DNA of 64,000 nucleotides, from assembly GCA_017399405.1 (NCBI GenBank), contig JAFQCT010000016.1, positions 124,001-188,000 on the forward strand. Direction: 5' to 3'. The notes below the pieces were generated by a model. The model did not search any database. It was not told where the DNA came from and saw nothing but the letters and a program-made list of their open reading frames with translations. The position numbers were made by a program, and so were the translations under genes. Positions 1 to 6,889 of the stretch are shown in pieces (the stretch's first letter is position 1; the number at the start of each line of letters is the position of its first letter). This stretch comes from Clostridia bacterium. Its GTDB lineage: Bacteria > Bacillota > Clostridia > Oscillospirales > Acutalibacteraceae.

Positions 1-1
1 A

Positions 2-229
2 CTTTCACATTCACCAACTCCTGAAGAAATTGTAATTTTTAATGAAGAACTTGATTTAATCAATGATTTTATTGAGAATAATCTTTCAAAGTCAGAAAAA
101 AAGGTGTTCAGACTCAACATCGCAGGCCTTTCATATTCTGAAATTGCAGATATTTTAGATTGTGATGAAAAATTTGTGGATAATGCACTTCAAAGAATTC
201 GCAGAAAACTCCGCAAATTAGATATATAA
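2..229 (+). CDS. sigH: RNA polymerase sigma-H factor, C-terminal end (partial)
   Basis: The gene enters from the left edge of the window, so only the last 75 residues are seen. They form a sigma-70 region 4 helix-turn-helix: a stretch reading SEKKVFRLNIAGLSYSEIA, followed by DNALQRIRRKL at the extreme C-terminus. That ending closely matches the DNALQRVKRKL ending of Bacillus SigH (Spo0H), the sigma factor of the transition to sporulation, better than the other sporulation sigmas I remember. Region 4 contacts the -35 element. The rest of the protein and its start lie outside the window. Another sigma-70 family member cannot be wholly excluded from this fragment. Confidence 0.82.
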   Translation, partial: LSHSPTPEEIVIFNEELDLINDFIENNLSKSEKKVFRLNIAGLSYSEIADILDCDEKFVDNALQRIRRKLRKLDI

Positions 230-318
230 ATACGCCCTTAACTCAAAGAGGAGCATTGTTTCAATGACTACGGTGCAATTCCGTATGGGGTAAAAATAAA
301 TTAAGCGAGGTACTAAAA

Positions 319-594
319 ATGTACGAAGACAAAACACTCACCTGTAAAAATTGTGGAAACGAGTTCGTTTTTACTGCAGGCGAACAGGAATTCTATGCAG
401 AGAAAGGACTTGTAAACGAGCCAAAGGTGTGTAAAGAGTGCCGTATTGCCCGTAAGAATGCTAACCGTGGCGAAAGAGTTTATCATACTGCTGTATGTGC
501 ATCTTGTGGTGGCGAGGCAAAGATTCCTTTTGAACCAAAAGATGATAGACCTGTTTATTGTAGCGATTGCTTTGCAAAAATGAAGGCTGAATAA
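319..594 (+). CDS. zinc-ribbon protein (probable zinc-ribbon domain family)
   Basis: A 91-residue cytoplasmic protein with two paired-cysteine modules. CKNCGNEF lies near residues 9-16 and is completed by CKEC at 38-41; CASCGGEAKI is near residue 60 and is completed by CSDC near 82. This is the layout of the small clostridial zinc-ribbon family that starts with an acidic residue pair and then TLTCK. The role is unknown; such proteins are thought to bind zinc and nucleic acid or protein. It starts 89 bases after sigH and ends in a strong terminator, so it may share the sigH transcript. A GCGAGG sequence 8-9 bases before the ATG is a usable ribosome binding site. Confidence 0.75.
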   Translation: MYEDKTLTCKNCGNEFVFTAGEQEFYAEKGLVNEPKVCKECRIARKNANRGERVYHTAVCASCGGEAKIPFEPKDDRPVYCSDCFAKMKAE

Positions 595-614
595 TTTTAT
601 ATTTCAAAAAAATT

Positions 615-649
615 AAGCACGGGACTTATTCAAAGTCTCGTGCTTTTTT
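615..649 (+). terminator. intrinsic terminator after the zinc-ribbon gene
   Basis: A 13-base-pair stem (AAGCACGGGACTT pairing with AAGTCTCGTGCTT, one G-U pair) encloses a five-base loop and runs directly into a T tract. It separates the zinc-ribbon gene from spoVAE. Confidence 0.9.
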
Positions 650-695
650 GTATATTCTTCTTTTCATTCGGCAAAATATTCTGGGAGGAAGAAAT

Positions 696-1049
696 ATGAT
701 TTTTTTGAAAGCCTTTTTAGTTGGTGGTCTAATTTGCGTGATAGGTCAGTTGCTTATTGACTGGACTAAACTTACACCTGCAAGAATTCTTGTTTCATTC
801 GTAGTAATTGGTGTAATACTTGGTGGATTAGGTGTTTATCAGCCATTGGTAGATTGGGCAGGTGCAGGTGCTACCGTGCCACTTACAGGGTTTGGAAATA
901 CATTAGTTCAAGGTACAAAAGAAGCACTTCGTAAAGATGGTGCGTTAGGAATAATAACAGGACCACTTTCATCAGCATCTGTGGGCATAACTGTTGCAAT
1001 GGTATGTGGACTCATAGTTGCGTTTATCACAAAGCCTAAATCAAAATAG
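696..1049 (+). CDS. spoVAE: stage V sporulation protein AE (SpoVAE/AEb)
   Basis: This 117-residue integral membrane protein has about three to four hydrophobic segments and the family signature PARILV, followed by a loop with GAGATVPLTGFG. It belongs to the SpoVA family, which forms the inner-membrane channel taking up dipicolinic acid into the developing spore and releasing it at germination. The length fits SpoVAE (about 116-120). The start was chosen at 696 because GGGAGG lies 8 bases upstream; an in-frame ATG at 648 has no such site and lies inside the preceding terminator. SpoVAE is usually encoded beside spoVAC and spoVAD; here it stands alone between a terminator and convergent genes. 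Confidence 0.9.
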   Translation: MIFLKAFLVGGLICVIGQLLIDWTKLTPARILVSFVVIGVILGGLGVYQPLVDWAGAGATVPLTGFGNTLVQGTKEALRKDGALGIITGPLSSASVGITVAMVCGLIVAFITKPKSK

Positions 1050-1058
1050 AAATAAAAA

Positions 1059-1084
1059 AGGACTGCTCATAACTGAACAGTCCT
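1059..1084 (-). terminator. intrinsic terminator of the small membrane protein gene
   Basis: A 7-base-pair perfect stem (AGGACTG/CAGTCCT), extendable across one mismatch, is followed on the minus strand by a run of T. It lies between spoVAE and the convergent gene at 1102-1281 and may stop transcription from both sides. Confidence 0.75.
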
Positions 1085-1101
1085 CACTTGTTATTAAAAT
1101 C

Positions 1102-1281
1102 TTATGCAACAGTTTCTGAAACAAATGAGTCGTCACAGCATGAGCAAGAAACATAATTTTCAGCATCATTACCAATAACAACTTTCTTACTGTCAACATA
1201 TTTCTTGATAAGAACATATGCAGCAACTGCAACAGCAGCAATACCAACAATAACAGCAATAACTTTTAAAGCCTTTTTCAT
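1102..1281 (-). CDS. small single-pass membrane protein with Cys-rich C-terminus
   Basis: A 59-residue protein not assigned to a family. Residues 1-5 are basic (MKKAL), residues 6-27 form one strongly hydrophobic helix rich in Val, Ala and Ile, then KKYVDSKK leads to a short acidic tail containing VSCSCCDDSF. Three cysteines within four residues suggest a metal site or disulfide exchange, but this is only inference. The start at 1281 has GGAGGA 7 bases upstream; an in-frame TTG five codons earlier overlaps that site and is rejected. The gene has a consensus promoter overlapped by a long palindrome and its own terminator, so it is a genuine transcription unit. Confidence 0.72.
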   Translation of the reverse strand: MKKALKVIAVIVGIAAVAVAAYVLIKKYVDSKKVVIGNDAENYVSCSCCDDSFVSETVA

Positions 1282-1301
1282 AATATTTTCCTCCAAGAAT
1301 T

Positions 1302-1337
1302 TTTTACTGAATATATTATATAAAATATTCAGTAAAA
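1302..1337. repeat. 13-bp perfect palindrome over the promoter (candidate operator)
   Basis: Two perfect inverted 13-base arms, TTTTACTGAATAT and ATATTCAGTAAAA, are separated by 10 bases. On the minus strand they cover the promoter spacer, the -10 box and the expected start of transcription of the gene at 1102-1281. Such placement is typical of an operator bound by a dimeric repressor. The RNA start would fall inside the far arm, so a transcript hairpin is less likely. The regulator is not identifiable from the sequence. Confidence 0.7.
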
Positions 1338-1343
1338 TGTCAA
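1315..1343 (-). promoter_or_regulatory. consensus sigma-A promoter for the small membrane protein
   Basis: On the minus strand TTGACA (1343-1338) and TATAAT (1320-1315) match the consensus perfectly at the ideal 17-base spacing. Confidence 0.88.
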
Positions 1344-1369
1344 CGCATATTTATTCAAAAAAAGAAAAA

Positions 1370-1393
1370 TGCCGAAGACTTTCGTCAACGGCA
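1370..1393 (-). terminator. intrinsic terminator of rpsT
   Basis: On the minus strand TGCCG pairs with CGGCA, a two-base internal loop follows, then GAC/GTC closes the tip. The minus-strand sequence then runs into a T-rich tract. Confidence 0.8.
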
Positions 1394-1405
1394 AAGAACT
1401 ACGCA

Positions 1406-1663
1406 TTAAGCCTTGTTAAGTTTTGTAACGAGAGCAGACTTTTTACGAGCTGCATTATTCTTATGAAGAAGACCTTTAGCAGCAGCCTGGTCGATTTTCT
1501 TAACAGCAACCTTTACAAGCTCTTCCTTATCAGCAGCATTTGTTTCAATAGCAACATTTGCCTTTTTGATAGCTGTTTTAAGAGCAGAGTTTGTTGACTT
1601 GTTACGCTGTGCCTTTGTCTTGTTAACGAGAACACGCTTTTTAGCTGATTTGATGTTTGGCAT
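1406..1663 (-). CDS. rpsT: 30S ribosomal protein S20
   Basis: An 85-residue, strongly basic, helical protein starting MPNIKSAKKRV, which is characteristic of S20. It binds 16S rRNA in the small subunit body and acts early in assembly. The length is normal. The start at 1663 is preceded by GGAGGTGT; the longer in-frame extension to 1720 has no support. It is transcribed divergently from gpr, the same rpsT/gpr-spoIIP arrangement known in Bacillus subtilis, so this is conserved synteny. Confidence 0.97.
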   Translation of the reverse strand: MPNIKSAKKRVLVNKTKAQRNKSTNSALKTAIKKANVAIETNAADKEELVKVAVKKIDQAAAKGLLHKNNAARKKSALVTKLNKA

Positions 1664-1698
1664 ATTCGTTACACCTCCTTCGTATTTTACAGATACAT

Positions 1699-1727
1699 AT
1701 GTTACCACGAAATAAAACAAAAATCAA
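1699..1727 (-). promoter_or_regulatory. probable sigma-A promoter of rpsT
   Basis: Minus-strand TTGATT (1727-1722) and TAACAT (1704-1699) are separated by 17 bases, 36 bases before the rpsT start codon. Confidence 0.6.
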
Positions 1728-1799
1728 GTTATTTTTTACAAAAATGACTATTATTTTTTCATTGGTACAATAATATTAAAGAAAATATGAGGTGATAGC

Positions 1800-2666
1800 G
1801 TGAATTGTAGAACAGATATAGCACTTGAGCGTCAAGAAATGTTAGCAGATACTGACCAAAAGGGTATTAAAGTAAGGCGTTGGGAGAAAGAAAAAGCACA
1901 AGTAACTGAAATAGAAATATTGAATGAGTACGGTGCAAATACCTTGCAAAAACCGATTGGCAGATATATTACTGTGGATTTGCCTGAGTTTTCTCACGAA
2001 AGTGAGTTGCTTGATGGAAGACTAACAGCATTAACCGAAACAATTAAGAACTTGTTACCGAGCAATGCTGAAAAAATACTTGTTGCAGGGTTAGGTAATG
2101 AGAATATAACCCCTGACGCGTTAGGCCCTTTATGTGCAAAAGGGATTTTCTCAACCCGACACATAAAAGGCGAAATTATTAAAGACTTAGGAATTAAAAA
2201 CCTTAAATCCGTATCTTCAATATCAACAGGAGTTTTAGGACAAACAGGTATTGAAACAGCAGAATACATTAAAGGAATAGTAGAACTTATTAAACCCGAT
2301 GCAGTAATTATTATTGATGCCTTGGCTTCCCGTCGTCTTTCAAGACTCGGTAAAACCGTGCAGCTTACTGATACCGGCATAACACCAGGTTCAGGTGTTG
2401 GGAATTTCAGAAAAACCATTGATAAAACAACTCTTGGCGTTTCCGTAATCTCATTAGGAGTCCCAACAGTAGTTGATGGTAATACAATAGTAAGTGACTT
2501 AACAGGAAATGAGAAGAAAAGCAACAATATTGATGCAAATAATATGATGGTTACTCCCCGTGAAATTGACACAATTATATCCCGTGCCGCTCGACTTTTA
2601 TCGTTAAGTATAAACTGTGCTTTACAACCTGAAATGAAGCCTGAAATGTTTCTTGCATTATCATAA
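1800..2666 (+). CDS. gpr: germination protease GPR
   Basis: This 288-residue protein is the aspartic-type peptidase that cleaves small acid-soluble spore proteins in the first minutes of germination. It begins with an N-terminal segment rich in Glu/Asp around residues 5-15 (TDIALE), the region removed when the zymogen matures. It contains the family block VAGLGNENITPDALGP near residue 95, the IDALASR motif near residue 175 and TPGSGVGN near 197. The start is a GTG preceded by GAGGTGAT. A substrate gene lies 8.6 kb away at 11266-11460. It is followed by spoIIP after 52 bases, the usual order. A forespore (sigma-G) promoter is expected but I could not define one confidently. Confidence 0.96.
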   Translation: MNCRTDIALERQEMLADTDQKGIKVRRWEKEKAQVTEIEILNEYGANTLQKPIGRYITVDLPEFSHESELLDGRLTALTETIKNLLPSNAEKILVAGLGNENITPDALGPLCAKGIFSTRHIKGEIIKDLGIKNLKSVSSISTGVLGQTGIETAEYIKGIVELIKPDAVIIIDALASRRLSRLGKTVQLTDTGITPGSGVGNFRKTIDKTTLGVSVISLGVPTVVDGNTIVSDLTGNEKKSNNIDANNMMVTPREIDTIISRAARLLSLSINCALQPEMKPEMFLALS

Positions 2667-2718
2667 AAATTTTTTCATCTGCATATCTTTTATAAGAATA
2701 TTGCAGAGGAATGATATT

Positions 2719-3846
2719 TTGAATAAAAGGACAAACTTACACGAAAAAATAGTTGAATATTTAATAAAATCAATAATTCCCGTTACCCTTGTATTTGCCT
2801 TGGTAATTGGTGGATTTGAATCCTCTCTCAATCGTATTTTGTCAGCAACGGTATATATGATTTGTCCCGAAAAAGTATTTGATTTTCTTAAAACTCAAGA
2901 ACAAAATAAAAATGGTACTGAAGAAATAAACAAAGAATCTATTAGGGCAGAGAATACAGAATCAGTAATTACATCTGCCAATATAAATTCAGTAATACCC
3001 AATGATATTCAAAAACTTGTTGTAGAAGCAGAAAAAAAGTATGCCAATTCCTCAAATGACGGAAAAATCATTTCCGCAGATTACAGTAAACAAAACGCAA
3101 CATCAGAGTATAACGGAATTTATCTGCGTAATACAACGCTAAATCACGAAATAAACATTGAAGAATATCTTAACAAACAAGTGCAAGCATTTATAACCGA
3201 AAATAAGCCTGCAGTATTGATTTATCACACCCACACATCTGAAACTTATGAGTTGTTGGATAGAGATTTCTACACTAATGAGCGTGATATAAGAAGTGAC
3301 AACGCCAAAGAGAATGTTGTGCGTGTAGGCGAAGAAATATGCAAAGTTTTAGAAGAAAATGGCTATAAAACAATCCACGATAAAACCGTGTATGACGAGA
3401 GTCTGAACGGTGCTTATGACCGTTCAAGAGAGAATATCAGTAAAATACTAAAAGATAACCCATCAATACAAATAGTTCTTGATGTTCATAGAGATTCAAT
3501 CTATCAAAAAGACAACTCAAAAATCAAAACAGTTACAGAAATTGATGGCAGAAAAGCTGCACAAATAATGCTGATAACCGGTTGCGAAGATGGTAATGTG
3601 ACTGGTTTCCCTAATTGGCAGAAAAACCTCACTTTTGCAGTAAATTTGCAAGAAAAATTAACAAGTGATAATAAAACATTAACAAGACCGCTTATGTTTT
3701 GCAGTCGAAAATACAATATGGATTTAGTCCCTTGTGCATTGTCAGTAGAAATCGGTACAGATGCAAATACATTAAGTGAAGCAGTATATTCAGCAGAGCT
3801 TTTTGCAAACTCATTAGCAAATTTTTTAGAGGAGTACAAAATATAA
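2719..3846 (+). CDS. spoIIP: stage II sporulation protein P
   Basis: The protein has 375 residues. It is the cell-wall amidase/endopeptidase of the SpoIID-SpoIIM-SpoIIP complex that thins septal peptidoglycan and drives engulfment of the forespore. One membrane segment lies near residues 17-40. A variable linker follows, then the catalytic domain from about residue 165. Visible motifs are YHTHTSETYE (zinc-site His and Glu), LDVHRD and the final SVEIGTDANTLSEA with its conserved Glu. The start is a TTG with AGAGGA 8 bases upstream; the ATG at 2653 would overlap gpr and lacks a site. The downstream small gene begins one base after the stop. Confidence 0.93.
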   Translation: MNKRTNLHEKIVEYLIKSIIPVTLVFALVIGGFESSLNRILSATVYMICPEKVFDFLKTQEQNKNGTEEINKESIRAENTESVITSANINSVIPNDIQKLVVEAEKKYANSSNDGKIISADYSKQNATSEYNGIYLRNTTLNHEINIEEYLNKQVQAFITENKPAVLIYHTHTSETYELLDRDFYTNERDIRSDNAKENVVRVGEEICKVLEENGYKTIHDKTVYDESLNGAYDRSRENISKILKDNPSIQIVLDVHRDSIYQKDNSKIKTVTEIDGRKAAQIMLITGCEDGNVTGFPNWQKNLTFAVNLQEKLTSDNKTLTRPLMFCSRKYNMDLVPCALSVEIGTDANTLSEAVYSAELFANSLANFLEEYKI

Positions 3847-3847
3847 A

Positions 3848-3973
3848 ATGACAGAAATAAAAAGAATATTAAAAAGTTATTTAATATCAGTAATAATAAC
3901 AGTTTTAACAACAATAATTTTTTGTGGTATTTTTATTGCTCAAAACAATACTGATAAAATGTTATTTGGGTGA
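3848..3973 (+). CDS. 41-residue membrane protein behind spoIIP
   Basis: A short reading frame that starts one base after the spoIIP stop codon. The product has a basic start (MTEIKRILKSY), one hydrophobic helix of about 20 residues (residues 12-31) and a short polar tail ending MLFG. A GAGGAG sequence lies inside the spoIIP end, about 14 bases before the ATG, which is far for a binding site; translational coupling is plausible. In Bacillus the gene after spoIIP is yqxA, a larger protein; no similarity is visible beyond position. I recognise no family. It may not be a gene. Confidence 0.5.
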   Translation: MTEIKRILKSYLISVIITVLTTIIFCGIFIAQNNTDKMLFG

Positions 3974-3979
3974 AAACAG

Positions 3980-4008
3980 TTGCATAAAAACTATTTGCGG
4001 TGTATAAT
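3980..4008 (+). promoter_or_regulatory. sigma-A promoter upstream of the YhaM-like gene
   Basis: TTGCAT and TATAAT are separated by exactly 17 bases. Transcription would start near 4015, which argues against translation starting at the ATG at 4023 and supports the start at 4065. Confidence 0.78.
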
Positions 4009-4064
4009 ATTTCATATAATATATGAAAGGTTGTACCCGCAATTTTTTTGTGGATTATAAATTT

Positions 4065-5030
4065 ATGAATTTTACTGATATTGGAAATAACGGACTTGTT
4101 GAAGGCTACGCAGTTATAAAACAATGTGAAGTTAAAACTGCAAAGAATGGCAACTCATATCTTGATTTGGTACTTGCAGATAAAGATGGCGAAATTTTTG
4201 CAAAATTATGGGATTATAACGAGTACTCTCACGGCAAATATGAAAATGATATGTTTGTAAAGGTGAGGGGTACAATTTCAAAATATAATGGTAACGACCA
4301 GTTCAGAATTGAAAGAATCCGTCCTGTTGTAGAAAGTGACGGGGTAAATGTTGCCGATTATGTAAAATCAGCTGATTATTCAGGCGAAGATATGCTTAAC
4401 TACCTTATGTCACTTGTAAATGGATTTAAGGATGAAGATTTGAAGAAAATTGTTACATATTTACTTGATAGTAACAAAGAGAAAATTTTGTATTTTCCTG
4501 CTGCGTTCCGTCTTCACCACGCAATCCGTTGTGGCCTTTTAATGCATACATCATCAATAGTAAAACTTTGCGAGTCAATTTGTAAAGTTTATCCGTTTGT
4601 CAATCGCGAACTTCTCATTTCAGGTGCAATTCTTCACGATATTGCAAAAACTGTTGAGTTTGATGTTCGTGAAACAGGTATCGCATCAGGTTATACTGTT
4701 GAAGGTAACCTTTTAGGTCATCTTGTAATGGGTGCAATGATGGTTAAAGAAGCAGGGCAAAAGTTAGGTATAGATAGTGAAAAATCAATGCTTTTACAAC
4801 ATATGATTTTGTCACATCATGGTGAGCCGGAATTTGGTGCGGCAGTAAGACCGTTATTCCTTGAAGCAGAGTTGCTTTCACAACTTGACTTGATGGACGC
4901 TCGCGTTTATGAGATTATGGACGCAGTAAGTAATGTTGAAAAAGGTGAATTCACAAACAGATTGTGGGCACTTGAAGATAGAAAATTTTATAAATACAAT
5001 GATGCAACTTTGAAAGTTGACATTTTGTAA
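4065..5030 (+). CDS. yhaM: YhaM-family 3'-5' exoribonuclease (OB fold + HD domain)
   Basis: This 321-residue protein has an N-terminal OB-fold nucleic-acid-binding domain (about residues 1-90, including SYLDLVLADKDGEIFAKLWD). The C-terminal HD hydrolase domain carries HHAIRCGLLMHT near residue 155 and GAILHDIAKT near 193, the metal-binding histidines and aspartate. Bacillus YhaM is a 3'-5' exonuclease acting on single-stranded RNA and DNA and shares this order. The start is uncertain: 4065 fits the family N-terminus and the promoter, but the ribosome binding site is weak (GTGGA). The next gene follows after 32 bases and is probably co-transcribed. Confidence 0.88.
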   Translation: MNFTDIGNNGLVEGYAVIKQCEVKTAKNGNSYLDLVLADKDGEIFAKLWDYNEYSHGKYENDMFVKVRGTISKYNGNDQFRIERIRPVVESDGVNVADYVKSADYSGEDMLNYLMSLVNGFKDEDLKKIVTYLLDSNKEKILYFPAAFRLHHAIRCGLLMHTSSIVKLCESICKVYPFVNRELLISGAILHDIAKTVEFDVRETGIASGYTVEGNLLGHLVMGAMMVKEAGQKLGIDSEKSMLLQHMILSHHGEPEFGAAVRPLFLEAELLSQLDLMDARVYEIMDAVSNVEKGEFTNRLWALEDRKFYKYNDATLKVDIL

Positions 5031-5062
5031 TAAATAGGGAATTAAAAAAGGGGATTAAAGTT

Positions 5063-6088
5063 ATGAGAAATCATTTTGTAGGTAAGCCCGTTGACCTTTT
5101 GAAGTGTGACGGTAGTCTTGTTGAACCGGGTTGGTCAACAAAACAAGTATGGAAATATGACAAAAATGCTATCAAGTCAAATGTTTTCAGAATTAAGGAA
5201 TGGGACTATTATCTTGTTTTAGCACAGGATTTTGGTGTTGCGTTCACAGTGTCAGATTTAGGCTTTGCAGGTCTTCATTCTGTGTCATTCCTTGATTTCA
5301 AAACACCAGCTGAAACAACAAAAAGCGAAATGCCATTTTTCACAATGGGCAAAACAAATATGCCTCCAACAAGTAGTGAGGGCGATGTTCGTTTTGAAAA
5401 CAAAAACCTTAAACTTGAATACATAAAAACTGAAGGTCAGCGTAGAATTGTTTGTACATACAAGAATTTCAAAGATGGCAAAGACTTTAAGTGTGATATT
5501 TCACTTGACCAGCCAGATATGGATTCAATGGTTATTACAATTCCTTGGAAGAAAAATAAGAGATGTTTCTACTACAATCAAAAAATCAATTGTATGCGAG
5601 CATCAGGTTGGGTAACTGTTGGCGATGAAAAGTATGAGTTTAATCCTGCAACTGATTTTGGTACTCTTGACTGGGGTCGTGGTGTATGGACTTATGATAA
5701 TACTTGGTTCTGGGGTTCAGGTAACTGTGATTTAGACGGTCACGCATTCGGTTTCAATATTGGTTACGGTTTTGGCGATAACTCAGCCGCAACAGAAAAT
5801 GTTCTTTTCTATGATGGTGTAGCACATAAACTTGACGACATTTATTTCAATATGCCTGAGAATGGTAGTTATACAGACCCTTGGACATTCTCATCATCTG
5901 ATGGCAGATTTGAAATGGACTTTGTTCCGATTATTGACCGTAGTGCATTTATCGACTTCAAAGCAATTATTTCTGACCAGCATCAGGTATTCGGTAGAAT
6001 GAGTGGTAAAGCTATTCTTGATGATGGTACAGTTCTTGAAATCAAAGATATGCTTATGTTCGCAGAAAAAGTACATAACAGATATTAA
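5063..6088 (+). CDS. DUF2804 domain protein
   Basis: A 341-residue soluble protein of the DUF2804 family, recognised by the start MRNHFVGKPVDLL, the block FGTLDWGRGVWTYDNTW near residue 205 and the aromatic, glycine-rich region FGFNIGYGFGDNSAATEN. The whole protein looks beta-rich. The molecular function of the family is unknown to me; some members resemble lipocalin-like or glycoside-binding folds, but I do not rely on that. A GGGG-rich ribosome binding site precedes the ATG. It follows the YhaM-like gene and ends in a hairpin. Confidence 0.8.
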   Translation: MRNHFVGKPVDLLKCDGSLVEPGWSTKQVWKYDKNAIKSNVFRIKEWDYYLVLAQDFGVAFTVSDLGFAGLHSVSFLDFKTPAETTKSEMPFFTMGKTNMPPTSSEGDVRFENKNLKLEYIKTEGQRRIVCTYKNFKDGKDFKCDISLDQPDMDSMVITIPWKKNKRCFYYNQKINCMRASGWVTVGDEKYEFNPATDFGTLDWGRGVWTYDNTWFWGSGNCDLDGHAFGFNIGYGFGDNSAATENVLFYDGVAHKLDDIYFNMPENGSYTDPWTFSSSDGRFEMDFVPIIDRSAFIDFKAIISDQHQVFGRMSGKAILDDGTVLEIKDMLMFAEKVHNRY

Positions 6089-6095
6089 ATAGCAA

Positions 6096-6120
6096 AAGGC
6101 GAGGGTAAAAACCTCGCCTT
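6096..6120 (+). terminator. hairpin terminator after the DUF2804 gene
   Basis: A perfect 9-base-pair stem (AAGGCGAGG/CCTCGCCTT) with a seven-base loop. The downstream sequence is only moderately T-rich, so termination may be partial. Confidence 0.65.
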
Positions 6121-6193
6121 AAACAATTCTTAATAATTTAACTTCTTTAATCTTAAAACTATTTTTATTACAATACCGTTGGAGGTTGAAAGT

Positions 6194-6889
6194 ATGTATA
6201 ATATTCTTGTTTGTGATGATGAAAAAGATATTGTCAACGCACTTGATATTTATCTTAAATCAGAGGGGTACAACACAATTCTTGCCTACAACGGTAACGA
6301 GGCAATTGAAAAGGTGAAAACGGAAGATATTCATTTAGCACTTCTTGACATTATGATGCCCGTATTAGATGGTATTACTGCTATGGTGAAAATCCGTGAA
6401 ATCAGTAATATTCCCGTTATTCTTTTAACAGCAAAAAGTGAAGATACCGATAAGATTTTAGGCCTTAATGTTGGTGCAGATGACTATATTACAAAACCTT
6501 TTAATCCCGTTGAAGTTATGGCAAGAGTCAAGTCGCAACTTCGCCGATATATGATGCTTGGCGGTGGCAAAACCAATGAGCAGTCAATAGTAATCGGTAC
6601 ATTAGAACTTGACGATACTGCTAAAAAAGTAACTGTTGACGGTGAGAAAGTATCTCTCACACCAAAAGAATATGAAATACTGTATCTTTTAATGCAAAAC
6701 GCAGGTAAAGTCTTTTCACCCAAAGAAATCTATCTAAAAGTGTGGAAAGATAACCCCTACGGAGCAGAAAGTACAGTTGCAGTACATATAAGACACCTTC
6801 GTGAAAAAATCGAAATTAACCCTGCCGAACCACGCTATTTGAAAGTAGTTTGGGGACAAGGTTATAAAATCGAAAGAGGTGTTAAGTAA
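6194..6889 (+). CDS. OmpR/PhoB-family response regulator
   Basis: A 231-residue DNA-binding response regulator. The receiver domain spans residues 1-115, with the acidic pocket CDDEKD at the N-terminus, phosphoacceptor Asp52 in LLDIMMPVLDG, Thr in LLTAKS and Lys in DYITKPF. The C-terminal winged helix (about 130-228) has LTPKEYEILYLL and VAVHIRHLREKIE, with GQGYK at the end. The start at 6194 has GGAGG 9 bases upstream. The histidine kinase gene overlaps the stop by one base, so the two form a pair. Target genes are unknown; the closest feel is the VanR-like group common in Clostridia. Confidence 0.94.
   Translation: MYNILVCDDEKDIVNALDIYLKSEGYNTILAYNGNEAIEKVKTEDIHLALLDIMMPVLDGITAMVKIREISNIPVILLTAKSEDTDKILGLNVGADDYITKPFNPVEVMARVKSQLRRYMMLGGGKTNEQSIVIGTLELDDTAKKVTVDGEKVSLTPKEYEILYLLMQNAGKVFSPKEIYLKVWKDNPYGAESTVAVHIRHLREKIEINPAEPRYLKVVWGQGYKIERGVK

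Noticed and set aside
230-318. TACGG/CCGTA hairpin between sigH and the zinc-ribbon gene as a riboswitch or terminator
   Set aside because: The stem has five base pairs, no T run follows, and no known riboswitch pattern is present.
1994-2572. 192-codon open frame on the minus strand opposite gpr
   Set aside because: It lies wholly inside gpr, has no ribosome binding site and gives a low-complexity product; gpr has all its family motifs.
2653-2718. Upstream start of spoIIP
   Set aside because: It overlaps the gpr end and lacks a ribosome binding site; the TTG at 2719 fits better.
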